Of a stretch of 64,000 nucleotides of DNA, positions 1 to 8,095 are shown one piece after another. The stretch's first letter is position 1, and every line of letters starts with the position of its first letter. Origin of the DNA: Sinobacterium caligoides (GTDB taxonomy: Bacteria > Pseudomonadota > Gammaproteobacteria > Pseudomonadales > Sinobacteriaceae); NCBI RefSeq assembly GCF_003752585.1, contig NZ_RKHR01000004.1:868001-932000 (forward strand), given 5' to 3'. A program made the translations under genes and the position numbers. A model generated the notes under the pieces. It was given only the letters and a program-made list of their open reading frames with translations, did no database searches and was not told the DNA's origin.

Positions 1-372
1 CTGAATGTTTTCGCGAGTACGAGGGTAGTATGTGAGACTCTGTGGCATGCGCACGTAGCACATCGAGGAATAGAGAGGAATAATTGAGCGATGCAGATTG
101 TTACAGTAATTTAATGGCAATCAAAAAACGTCTTAGCAACAAGCTCAATTGAAGCTAATTACCTTTGAGATTCCGGATAATCAAAAGTGCGACAAATTTC
201 CAATCGCTAAACAAGACCACACGAATCACCACAAAGCCAAGGTCTTATTTGCTTAAGGGGAAGAGTGATGTACTAGTAGCAAGGTGTGACATTGAAGGGC
301 TACCGTGATTGTCGATAGCCAGATGAGGCAAGGATGGACAACCTCTCTTTACATGTGAATATATACGGCAGA
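1..372. other. AT-rich stretch without a recognisable gene
   Basis: No open frame with a ribosome binding site, RNA gene or mobile-element end could be supported here. The composition matches the following AT-rich block up to about 4.9 kb. The stretch lies downstream of the VanZ-like gene and may hold its 3' untranslated region. Confidence 0.5.
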
Positions 373-762
373 CTAGCTATGAGTGACTTTATTCTTGGCT
401 AAAATAACTGAAAGCCCACTAAACAGTGAGACACCTGCTATATCAGCTATGAAATCATATAAGTCTAGAGTTCTTGTTGGTATGAAATACTGGCTTAACT
501 CCTCAATTGTGAGAAAAACAAAAACAATAGCGCTTCCCCAGAATATTTTAAGTTTTCCGATTGAGAATACTTTTAACTTACTCGCTAAATTCACCGCAAG
601 AGCAAGCAAACCAAACAGGAAGAAATGACCTACTTTATCGCCATATGGGATTAATCGAACACCATCAAAAAACAAGCTTTGCTGCCCCGTATTCGTCAGA
701 TAGATCACCCATAAAATGAATAGAAACAAAGCGCTAGACACCACCATCATTAGCTTATGCAT
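373..762 (-). CDS. VanZ-like family membrane protein
   Basis: A 129-residue protein with about four predicted membrane segments. The VanZ-like signature is visible: Asp-Lys-Val-Gly-His-Phe at residues 42-47 and the acidic/aromatic block Glu-Glu-Leu-Ser-Gln-Tyr ... Thr-Leu-Asp-Leu-Tyr-Asp ... Asp-Ile-Ala-Gly at 87-110. The family is named after the enterococcal teicoplanin-resistance accessory protein, but most members are uncharacterised small membrane proteins and no glycopeptide-resistance role is implied. It starts at ATG without a strong Shine-Dalgarno. It shares orientation with the MAPEG-like gene upstream and lies in the AT-rich block, so it may have been acquired with it. Confidence 0.8.
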   Translation of the reverse strand: MHKLMMVVSSALFLFILWVIYLTNTGQQSLFFDGVRLIPYGDKVGHFFLFGLLALAVNLASKLKVFSIGKLKIFWGSAIVFVFLTIEELSQYFIPTRTLDLYDFIADIAGVSLFSGLSVILAKNKVTHS

Positions 763-813
763 TATTTTTACAACTTATGAAAATCAGGCTTCAAACATGA
801 TCACGATATTTTC

Positions 814-1218
814 CTACAGCCACGCTAACACTCCAACAATAAAGATTGCCATCAAGCCGAACAAGCTGACTGCAAACGAAATACTTCGGAGCAACTTTAA
901 GTTAAAATAGTAGAATAACATATGAGCAATACGAGCGAACAAATATACCAAAGCGGATGTATTTAGCCATTGCGGATTAGCCGAGGATAAAATTGAAAAG
1001 GCGACGAACAAAATAAATATAGCGACACTTTCATTGGAGTTTGAAAGAGCTCTTGATGCACGAAACAGTAGCTCATTGTGACTGGCAGGGATTGGGTGAC
1101 CCGGGGTATGGTTGTTCTTAAAGCCAACAACATCCAATACGACTAATTGTATAAAAAACGTCAACCCTGACAAGCCGAGGACTAAAACTGTAATTTTATA
1201 TGGTTCAATAAATTCCAC
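814..1218 (-). CDS. MAPEG family membrane protein
   Basis: A roughly 134-residue protein with four hydrophobic segments. The arrangement Arg-Ala-Ser-Arg-Ala-x-x-Asn-Ser-x-Glu followed by two further helices with Ala-Arg-Ile-Ala-His is typical of the MAPEG superfamily (microsomal glutathione S-transferase-like integral membrane proteins). There is no ATG near the front of the frame. I place the start at a GTG (codon 1216-1218) because AAGGAG stands seven bases before it; a TTG at 1254 would give 12 more residues. Bacterial MAPEG proteins are mostly of unknown substrate. The gene sits just upstream of the VanZ-like gene on the same strand. Confidence 0.75.
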   Translation of the reverse strand: MEFIEPYKITVLVLGLSGLTFFIQLVVLDVVGFKNNHTPGHPIPASHNELLFRASRALSNSNESVAIFILFVAFSILSSANPQWLNTSALVYLFARIAHMLFYYFNLKLLRSISFAVSLFGLMAIFIVGVLAWL

Positions 1219-1731
1219 CTGAAACTCCTTTTCTTTGTTTTCGTGATAAATCAATTAGCTCAGACGCGCCCCATAGTAACTATGCCTAACACAGTTCAGC
1301 TGCGCTACTAATGAGTAGCGGAATATCACCACGCTAACGGCCGCTACACCTACCTGTTAATTATTCGAGCAATACATTATCGTACTCACAACATGATGGA
1401 AAGTTACAAACAGCTGAAAGGTGTAAGAATTTACGACAGCTATGGCTAGATTAGGGGCTTATCATACTTGGCTGTATGAGGGATGATAGCTTAACCAAAA
1501 CCGCATACTGAAGGATGCGGTAGATTGATTGAGTGTATTTATCGGATTAACTATGGGTATCTTGCTAAACTTCTAGAGCACATAGAGCATATAGAGCATA
1601 TAGCCTGGTATTAAGTAACGTTTTGTCTGCGAACATAAACGCCAATATAGATTCACTATAGCTAAAATTTGCTTATTTATTCACCTATTCAATGCAGACG
1701 CATTCGAAACAAGCAAGATAGTTATACTATG
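1219..1731. other. intergenic region with a 9-bp direct repeat
   Basis: About 500 bases without a supportable gene, between the end of the dioxygenase/SDR/transporter operon and the MAPEG-like gene. It holds three near-identical 9-base units (agagcatat type) at 1575-1601 and a 7-bp hairpin at 1500-1521. No promoter could be called with confidence. Confidence 0.5.
1500..1521 (-). terminator. weak hairpin, possible terminator
   Basis: A 7-bp stem (accgcat/atgcggt) with an 8-base loop is followed on the minus strand by only four T residues. It lies about 210 bases beyond the DMT transporter gene and is the nearest hairpin that could end that operon. Confidence 0.3.
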
Positions 1732-2640
1732 TTACTTTGTTGAATAGACTTTTGACTGCTCACCTATCACCGCTATATCTTCATCCGGCTTGGGAGCTCT
1801 GACAATCAGATAACTACTGAAAAGAGTCAGTGTAATCCCCACAATCTGCACTGTGTCTAACTGGTGGTTGAAGAATAATACATCTGTGAAGACAGCGACT
1901 ATAGGATCAATATAACTAAGAATAGCAATCATTGTGATAGAGACTTTTTTAATGCCCTGATAATAAAGCACATAGGCTATAGCAGTATGGACAATACCAA
2001 TGACCAATATACACACCAGAGTAGTATCATCATTAAAAGGTGCAGACAGATCTTGTACAAAGGGGAGTAGAATCACAGCGCCTACGGCAAGCTGCCATAA
2101 AGCAAGTTGCGTTGCCGGAATACTCTTTAAAGGCTTCGCTATTATAGTCACCAATGCGTATAAAACACCTGCAATAATTGCGAACACCAAACCCATCACA
2201 ACATTATCACCGCCCCCCGAAAGACTAACCTTCCCTGAAAACAGCCCAGCCGTCATTAATACGCCGATAAACGAAGCAAAAATCAGTAGCCATTGCTTGC
2301 CAGAAACTGAATTCCTAAAAAAAACGATACCTAAAAGAACAAGGAATATTGGTTGCAAGTAATATGAAACGTTTCCCAGTGTTATAGATGCTAGCTCGAA
2401 CGACCAAAATAAAAATAGCCAATTAGCCACAAGGAGTACACCGCTCAGCGCAACAAGTGCTGCTGCTTTATAAGTCAACCAATTTAGATTAAGCTCTTTA
2501 CGATAATAACAAAAAAATGCTAGTGGGATGACTGCCAGTAAGCAACGATAAAACGCCACATCTATCATCGACATGTTTGCCCAAAGTGTAAACATGCCAA
2601 CAGTCCCCCAAAGGAACATGGCTAAAGATACCTGAATCAT
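1732..2640 (-). CDS. EamA/DMT family transporter (probable amino-acid or metabolite exporter)
   Basis: A 302-residue integral membrane protein with ten hydrophobic segments arranged as two EamA repeats, the usual form of drug/metabolite transporters such as RhtA. Its ATG overlaps the stop of the SDR gene in a four-base ATGA overlap, so the two are translationally coupled. The upstream partners are a 2-oxoglutarate dioxygenase of the free-amino-acid hydroxylase type and an SDR dehydrogenase, which makes export of a modified amino acid the most economical role. I infer this from context; the sequence itself does not fix the substrate. Confidence 0.85.
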   Translation of the reverse strand: MIQVSLAMFLWGTVGMFTLWANMSMIDVAFYRCLLAVIPLAFFCYYRKELNLNWLTYKAAALVALSGVLLVANWLFLFWSFELASITLGNVSYYLQPIFLVLLGIVFFRNSVSGKQWLLIFASFIGVLMTAGLFSGKVSLSGGGDNVVMGLVFAIIAGVLYALVTIIAKPLKSIPATQLALWQLAVGAVILLPFVQDLSAPFNDDTTLVCILVIGIVHTAIAYVLYYQGIKKVSITMIAILSYIDPIVAVFTDVLFFNHQLDTVQIVGITLTLFSSYLIVRAPKPDEDIAVIGEQSKVYSTK

Positions 2641-3350
2641 AAGTCTTTCCCTATCGTCCAGCCGCCATCAACCACTAATGTGGAACCCGTTACATAATCG
2701 TTATTTATTAGATAATCTACAGATTTCACAATATTGTCGACCTGTCCCCAGTGATTTAACGGTGTATTTTTTAAGATCAATGCGCTTGTCTCTTCATTTT
2801 CAAAGTATGCACTTGTAAGCTCCGTCTCGACAATCCCTGGCGCTATAGCATTGACACGGATTCCCTTGCCACCTAACTCGAAAGCCATCGCCTTAGTTAA
2901 GCCGATCAAGGCATGCTTTGAAGCAATATACGCGTTTCGGTTAGGTTCTGCCTGAAATCCAGATATAGATGCAATATTAATGATCTGGCAACTACAGTTT
3001 TCATCGATAGCGCGTTGCGATGCGTATTTAGATATCAAAAATGGCGCATCGATATTTACACTCATAACATTCCGCCATGTATCAAAGTCCAGCTCAGTAA
3101 TTGGGCATATTTCACGTATACCAGCACAATTAATCACTAGGTCAAATCGGTCTGAGTCATGTACCAACCAGTTCTCGAGCTCATCGCTATCTGAAAGGTC
3201 AACACAAACACAGACTACATTATTTGAGTAGGACTGGGTAAATACTCGATCTAAAGCGCTTATCTGTAAATCCAATGCTTCAAAATGTTTAACAAGCGCG
3301 TACCCAATTCCCGAGTTAGCCCCTGTTATTAATACTCGCTTAGCTTGCAT
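2637..3350 (-). CDS. SDR family NAD(P)-dependent oxidoreductase
   Basis: A 237-residue short-chain dehydrogenase from the internal ATG at 3348-3350. The frame is open 18 codons further upstream, but that part lies within the dioxygenase gene and the Rossmann motif begins directly after the chosen Met. Gly10-x3-Gly14-Ile-Gly16 binds the cofactor, Asn-Cys-Ala-Gly lies at 74-77, and the catalytic Ser around 128-130 is followed by Tyr141 and Lys145. The start lies 11 bases inside the dioxygenase gene and the end overlaps the exporter gene by four bases. In Bacillus thuringiensis a comparable dioxygenase/dehydrogenase/exporter set hydroxylates isoleucine and oxidises the product to a keto amino acid; an analogous step is proposed here. 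Confidence 0.88.
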   Translation of the reverse strand: MQAKRVLITGANSGIGYALVKHFEALDLQISALDRVFTQSYSNNVVCVCVDLSDSDELENWLVHDSDRFDLVINCAGIREICPITELDFDTWRNVMSVNIDAPFLISKYASQRAIDENCSCQIINIASISGFQAEPNRNAYIASKHALIGLTKAMAFELGGKGIRVNAIAPGIVETELTSAYFENEETSALILKNTPLNHWGQVDNIVKSVDYLINNDYVTGSTLVVDGGWTIGKDL

Positions 3351-4032
3351 TTTGAATAGTATCCTCAACAGTAAACAAAATAACGTCCCGCTTAGACTGC
3401 CCATTTTTAGAGCTCAGAGGGGTTACTGCATGCTGTACACTTTTATCCAGTATTAGGGTATCCATAAAATTCTCTAACCTGACCACATGAGTGGGATTAG
3501 AATTGCTATCAGCAATGATATTGTCTCCGCCAATAACGCTGAGCGAAAGATCAATTAAGTGCACAAAGACAAGTGGCTCATTATCAACATGCAACCATAC
3601 TGGAGAGGCATATGATATATCACCTTCCAATATATCATAGCGTATTAAATGTATCCCTAATGTCATTTCCTCTAAGCTACTTTGCTCTGAATATCTCTCA
3701 AGATACTCTTTGTTATTTTTCAACAGAACCCTGAACAGCTCAGTATCAATGAACTCGCTTGGTGTCTGATGAAACTCTCTTATTTTTCCACCATCAGCAA
3801 CATTCGCATCTCCCGTCTGGAAGTATTGTTGATTATCAGCAACAGACACTAAACCCGTGGTTATATTGTACCTGAGCTTAATATAACTTCTCTTTCTTAC
3901 TGAGGAGAAAGGATCTATCTCTATAGCATGATCAAAAAATGGGATAAAATGATTTCTCACCCGACTTAACTCTACATTACAGTCAAACTGATCGCGTCCA
4001 TTAAGGAACTTAAATCCATTTACTATATTCAT
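3340..4032 (-). CDS. 2-oxoglutarate/Fe(II) dioxygenase of the free-amino-acid hydroxylase (BsmA/IDO) type
   Basis: A 230-residue protein. His148-x-Asp150 and His201 form the expected iron-binding facial triad. Arg215-Asp-Val follows at the usual place of the 2-oxoglutarate-binding Arg, and Ile-Gly-Gly-Asp at 167-170 matches the family's Gly-Gly turn. This layout fits the 2OG-Fe dioxygenase family (PF10014) that contains L-isoleucine 4-hydroxylase and the biofilm protein BsmA. It is the first gene of a three-gene overlapping operon with an SDR and a DMT exporter. I infer hydroxylation of a free aliphatic amino acid; which one cannot be read from sequence. The gene is AT-rich compared with the window from 5 kb on. 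Confidence 0.75.
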   Translation of the reverse strand: MNIVNGFKFLNGRDQFDCNVELSRVRNHFIPFFDHAIEIDPFSSVRKRSYIKLRYNITTGLVSVADNQQYFQTGDANVADGGKIREFHQTPSEFIDTELFRVLLKNNKEYLERYSEQSSLEEMTLGIHLIRYDILEGDISYASPVWLHVDNEPLVFVHLIDLSLSVIGGDNIIADSNSNPTHVVRLENFMDTLILDKSVQHAVTPLSSKNGQSKRDVILFTVEDTIQNAS

Positions 4033-4947
4033 TTCCTACTAACCCTACTTGACGTCACTTTATCTTAATTTATTCTTTATGCCACCGTTAACGCAGCGCT
4101 TGGCCCCGTGCTACCGTGCCAACAATAGAGCCTACTAACTACGGTTTTAATTAATCATCAAGTCAAAGCCCACATTTAACAGGACGCCGACTACATTAAT
4201 TTAAATTAACCAAAGCTACGATCTTCTATGACCACTACGCCAGGCAGTACAAGATAGTTTTACTTACAATTACAGCTTATCAGTGATAACTATTCTCCCT
4301 AAAAAACTCACTCCTTAAGACCAATACCGAAAATAACGATTCAACGCAGTCAACATCTTTCCCTGTTATAGGCTGGATGCAGCATCGATGATAATGTGAA
4401 CTTAGCACATACCAACTACCGCAATGCCATGCTGCTAATCATTTGAGGCGTACATTACCTGACTATAATCACGATTAAAAGTGACATATTTTTGACACTA
4501 TTAAGAATTTACGGCGCCTCTCTGAGGCTTTAAATACAGATAAATGTCTGGAGTAACGATATTATCTTTAAATACATTAACACGATTAATAAGAAGCAAG
4601 ATTAAACAACACATCATTAGAACGCGGTATATGAATAACTATTGCAGGAAGGCATGGCATTGTTGCTTAAGTGCCGCGACTAAAGGCTGGACGTATGTAC
4701 TATGGGGAGTGAATAACTTGTAGTTTTATTTTAAATTCAACGTTTAAAGTAAGTTTATCATCAATAGATAACGGTATTAAGGCTGGCTTGCTATGCTTTT
4801 ACATTCTCTTCTGAGTAAAACAGGGCGGCTTATCTATGAGAGTTTTTTGCCGTTTATTTACACTTAAACCGCACATTGCCCTATTTTTATCAACAGCAGC
4901 TGGTCAGCGAGTCACGCGCCTGGGCGCGTGACGCCAGTTCAACACGC
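4033..4947. other. long AT-rich intergenic region
   Basis: About 900 bases with no supportable gene. It separates the AT-rich dioxygenase operon from the more GC-rich tau operon, so the edge of an acquired segment probably lies here. I found no tRNA, integrase fragment or flanking direct repeat marking an insertion point. A frame at 4904-5221 on the minus strand is only a shadow of tauC. Confidence 0.6.
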
Positions 4948-5862
4948 TCAATAACCTTTCCAGGGTACTAGCTTGCGCTCTATAAACAGCATACCGCGAT
5001 CGAAGGTGTAAGCGATCAAGCCGATTAGAATAATGCCCATTAGCACAACATCGGTGGCTAGAAACTCTGAGGCGTTGAGTACCATAAAGCCAATGCCCGC
5101 TTCCGCCGCCACCATCTCGGCCGCCACCAGCGTGGTCCAACCGAAGCCGATGGCGATACGCATGCCGGTGAGAATCTCCGGTAGCGCAGCAATGACAATG
5201 ATGTGACGGATCACCTGCCAACGACTAGCGCCCATGGTATAGGCCGCCTGTATCTGCTCAATACGTACCGACTTCACCCCGGCCCGTGCACTGATCGCAA
5301 TCGGCGCGAACATCGCCAGATAGATCAGGGTGATTTTACTGCCCTCATCGATGCCCATCCAGATGATAATCAACGGCAGATAGGCCAGCGGCGGCAGCGG
5401 CCGATAGAATTCTATCAGTGGGTCGAAGATACCCCGCACCCAGCGACTGCAACCGATCATAATACCAACGGGTACCGCGGTCAGTACCGCCAACGCAAAG
5501 GCGCCAAAGACACGGCGCATGCTCGCTAGCAGGTGCTCTAACAGCGAGGCACCGGCGAAGCCGTGCTCGGCAATGGCAACAAATTGCGCCAACACATCCC
5601 GCGGCGAGGGCAGAAACAGCGACGACACCATGCCCTTCTCGGTCACCAGGGTCCAGACCGCGAGCAGGCTCAACACGGTGACCACACTCAGTAACCGGCT
5701 ATTGCCAGCCCCTGGCGTACCGTAGGGCTCGTCGGCTGCGCCAGTGAAGAATAGGTTTTTTCTCGCCGCCGCTAACGGTGCCGCTGCCTCTCCCTGCTGT
5801 TCACGCTGCTGTTCTGCTGCTGCGTCTTTCATCGCTAATAGCGCGTTCACATTACTCGTCAT
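4948..5862 (-). CDS. tauC: taurine ABC transporter permease TauC
   Basis: A 304-residue inner-membrane permease with a roughly 60-residue hydrophilic N-terminus, then six hydrophobic segments. The EAA-type loop (Ala-Ala-x-Thr-Met-Gly-Ala-Ser-Arg-Trp-x3-Arg) contacts the ATPase, and the stretch Arg-Pro-Leu-Pro-Pro-Leu-Ala-Tyr-Leu-Pro-Leu is typical of TauC/SsuC permeases. It starts two bases after the tauB stop and ends the tauABC operon. No tauD (taurine dioxygenase) follows; the next 900 bases are non-coding. The imported sulfonate must therefore be used by an enzyme encoded elsewhere. Confidence 0.92.
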   Translation of the reverse strand: MTSNVNALLAMKDAAAEQQREQQGEAAAPLAAARKNLFFTGAADEPYGTPGAGNSRLLSVVTVLSLLAVWTLVTEKGMVSSLFLPSPRDVLAQFVAIAEHGFAGASLLEHLLASMRRVFGAFALAVLTAVPVGIMIGCSRWVRGIFDPLIEFYRPLPPLAYLPLIIIWMGIDEGSKITLIYLAMFAPIAISARAGVKSVRIEQIQAAYTMGASRWQVIRHIIVIAALPEILTGMRIAIGFGWTTLVAAEMVAAEAGIGFMVLNASEFLATDVVLMGIILIGLIAYTFDRGMLFIERKLVPWKGY

Positions 5863-5864
5863 CG

Positions 5865-6704
5865 TTACACAGCCTCCTTCTCATCATTATAAATAATATC
5901 TAACACGGTCTCGCGCATACGGATAAATTCCGGTAACGACTTAATCTTGCGCGCATCACGCTCGGCTAAGAACTGTCGATTAAAATCCAAGTCAAAACTG
6001 TGGGTAATGCGACCGGGGCGCGGCGACATGACGATCAATTTAGAAGCCATAAACAACGCCTCGTCGACACTGTGGGTAATGAAGAACATCATCTTGTTGG
6101 TCGCCGCCCAGGCATCTAACAACAACTCTTGTAGGTTTTCCCGAGTCAACGCGTCGAGTGCCCCCAGCGGTTCGTCGAGCAGTAATATCTCCGGATCGTT
6201 AGTCAGCGCCCGAGCAATGCCGACACGCTGCTGCATGCCCCCCGATAGCTGGTAAACTTTGTGTTTTTCAAAGCCCTGCAGACCAACTAAGTCGAGATAC
6301 TTTGTCGCACGCTGCAGGCGCGTCCGTTTATCGACACCGCGCATCTTCAGACCGAAGGCAATATTCTCAATGACATTCAGCCAGGGCAACAGCGCGTGCT
6401 TTTGAAACACCACCCCTCGATTGGCATCGGGCCCCTGAATCTGGTCGGCTAGGTTGACGCCGCAGGCGACGCGCGGCAAGCCCTCGATGTTCGAGCCACC
6501 CAGGGTGAGATAGCCCTCAGTAGGACGAATAAAGCCGGCGACCAGGCTTAGCAGCGTCGTCTTACCACAGCCCGAGGCACCGAGCGCAACAACCAGCTCG
6601 CCCTGATTAATATCCAAGTTAATCCCCGAGAGCGCGCGTACCGCCTCGCCGCCATCGCTGGACGGATACACTACCGAGACATCTTTGATCGACAATCTAT
6701 TCAT
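5865..6704 (-). CDS. tauB: taurine ABC transporter ATP-binding protein TauB
   Basis: A 279-residue ATPase that powers taurine import. Walker A Gly-Ala-Ser-Gly-Cys-Gly-Lys-Thr lies at 42-49, the signature Leu-Ser-Gly-Gly-Met-Gln-Gln-Arg at 153-160, Walker B Leu-Leu-Leu-Asp-Glu-Pro at 174-179, and a switch His follows in Ile-Thr-His-Ser. There is a short insertion around residues 75-95, before the Q-loop, compared with the shortest family members. The gene lies 39 bases after tauA and two bases before tauC. Confidence 0.93.
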   Translation of the reverse strand: MNRLSIKDVSVVYPSSDGGEAVRALSGINLDINQGELVVALGASGCGKTTLLSLVAGFIRPTEGYLTLGGSNIEGLPRVACGVNLADQIQGPDANRGVVFQKHALLPWLNVIENIAFGLKMRGVDKRTRLQRATKYLDLVGLQGFEKHKVYQLSGGMQQRVGIARALTNDPEILLLDEPLGALDALTRENLQELLLDAWAATNKMMFFITHSVDEALFMASKLIVMSPRPGRITHSFDLDFNRQFLAERDARKIKSLPEFIRMRETVLDIIYNDEKEAV

Positions 6705-6743
6705 CGTATTCTTTCACTCTTAGGGATTAACGCCATCGGCGAG

Positions 6744-7766
6744 TTAAAGGTTCGACTGTGCTTGTTGTGCATAGGTCGGGTTAACAAACTGGCTATAATC
6801 CTGCTGCAAGCGATTTATTTTTCGCTGCTGTTTCAGGAATTCAGAGGTGGCTTTCAGCGCCTTAGCTGCGCCGCCATCCTGCTCACACTGCAACCACTCA
6901 CACGACAGCTGTCGATCGAGCGAGGGGAAGTCATACAGCGCCAGCGCCTCGGTCACCGCATTCGGCGTACTGCCAGAGAGTTTGGCGATTGCCGCAATCA
7001 TTGGATTGTTTGTCCCGAGGTTGTCACGGGTGGCACGGTATTTCTCATCGACACTGGCAATCACCTTAATCAACTTGCTAACAAATTCTTGGTGCTCTTC
7101 GCCAAACGCTTTATCCACAACCAAACCATCAAAGGTGGGCTTGCCCCAGCTGCTCAACATCGCCGAGCTGATCAGCACCTTTCCGTTAGTTTTAATTTTT
7201 TGTAAAACGGGGTCCCAGATAAAAGCCGCATCGATATCGCCACGCTGCCACGCCGCCGCGATGGCGCTCGGCTGCATATTAATCACCTTCACATCCTTCT
7301 CACTGAGGCCAAACTGTTGCAGTGCGAACAGGGCGTGGAAGTGGGTGGTCGAGACAAAGGGCACCGCCAAACGCTTACCACGTAAATCGCTCGGACTCAT
7401 GATCCCCGCGCCCTCTCTCACCACCAGCGCCTCCGCATCGGCAATATTTTCTAGAATCCACACCAGCTGTATATCGACGCCACGACTGACGGCACTGGCG
7501 ATAGGGCTGGAGCCAGCCACCGCCACCTGCACATTACCCGAGGCTACCGCAGTCATGGCCTTTGCCCCCGAGCCGAAACGACGCCACTTAATCTCGTAGC
7601 CCGTTGCCTTTTCAATCATTTTTTCTTCTATCGCGTACTTCCATGGATTAAACATGCCCTGGTAGCCAATGGTGACCTGCTCCGCCTGCGCCACCTGGGT
7701 AAAGACTGCCAGCAGCGTGACCAGCAATAATTTATCAACGACGTTTCGTTTTATATATTTTCTCAC
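6744..7766 (-). CDS. tauA: taurine ABC transporter substrate-binding protein TauA
   Basis: A 340-residue periplasmic binding protein and first gene of tauABC. An N-terminal signal peptide ends around Ala28 (Val-Ala-Gln-Ala before Glu-Gln-Val-Thr-Ile-Gly-Tyr-Gln). Motifs shared with TauA/SsuA proteins include Ser-Gly-Ala-Lys-Ala-Met-Thr-Ala and Leu-Arg-Gly-Lys-Arg-Leu-Ala-Val-Pro-Phe-Val-Ser-Thr-Thr-His-Phe-His. The start is a GTG preceded by AGAGGTAGG. It is divergent from the MocR-type regulator at 8096, the likely controller of the operon. Confidence 0.92.
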   Translation of the reverse strand: MRKYIKRNVVDKLLLVTLLAVFTQVAQAEQVTIGYQGMFNPWKYAIEEKMIEKATGYEIKWRRFGSGAKAMTAVASGNVQVAVAGSSPIASAVSRGVDIQLVWILENIADAEALVVREGAGIMSPSDLRGKRLAVPFVSTTHFHALFALQQFGLSEKDVKVINMQPSAIAAAWQRGDIDAAFIWDPVLQKIKTNGKVLISSAMLSSWGKPTFDGLVVDKAFGEEHQEFVSKLIKVIASVDEKYRATRDNLGTNNPMIAAIAKLSGSTPNAVTEALALYDFPSLDRQLSCEWLQCEQDGGAAKALKATSEFLKQQRKINRLQQDYSQFVNPTYAQQAQSNL

Positions 7767-8095
7767 GATGACCTACCTCTTCTATAAATGATCAGCTTTT
7801 TAACTCACAATACGGAAAAAAATATTGCTCCCGTTAGGGCCAGATTGATGCAAACATGGGGGCAACGCCTCGCGGCACAATAAACCGTCACAGCCATGCA
7901 GACTAATCGCCGCTTCCACCCTAGTCAGCTTCACAATGACTTGATTCGCGGTTTTCAAGGCGTTTTCTTCACTAAAAAAATAATGTCTTAATCAGAAAAA
8001 GTCATTTGCCAAACTATAAAAGCAATTTCTTGGCCAACAAATTGCAAATACATTTACTAACAGAATAATTAAGTTAATTTAATGGACGTGTATTT
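7767..8095. promoter_or_regulatory. divergent tauA / MocR-regulator control region
   Basis: This 329-base AT-rich interval must carry the promoters of both tauABC and the regulator. MocR proteins usually bind short direct repeats. Related words tgccaaac and ggccaaca occur at about 8009 and 8033, but I cannot show that they are operators. Confidence 0.4.

Noticed and set aside
373-762. Glycopeptide-resistance gene because of VanZ similarity
   Set aside because: VanZ-like proteins are widespread and no other van genes are present.
4904-5221. His/Arg-rich minus-strand frame
   Set aside because: Out-of-frame shadow of tauC with biased composition.
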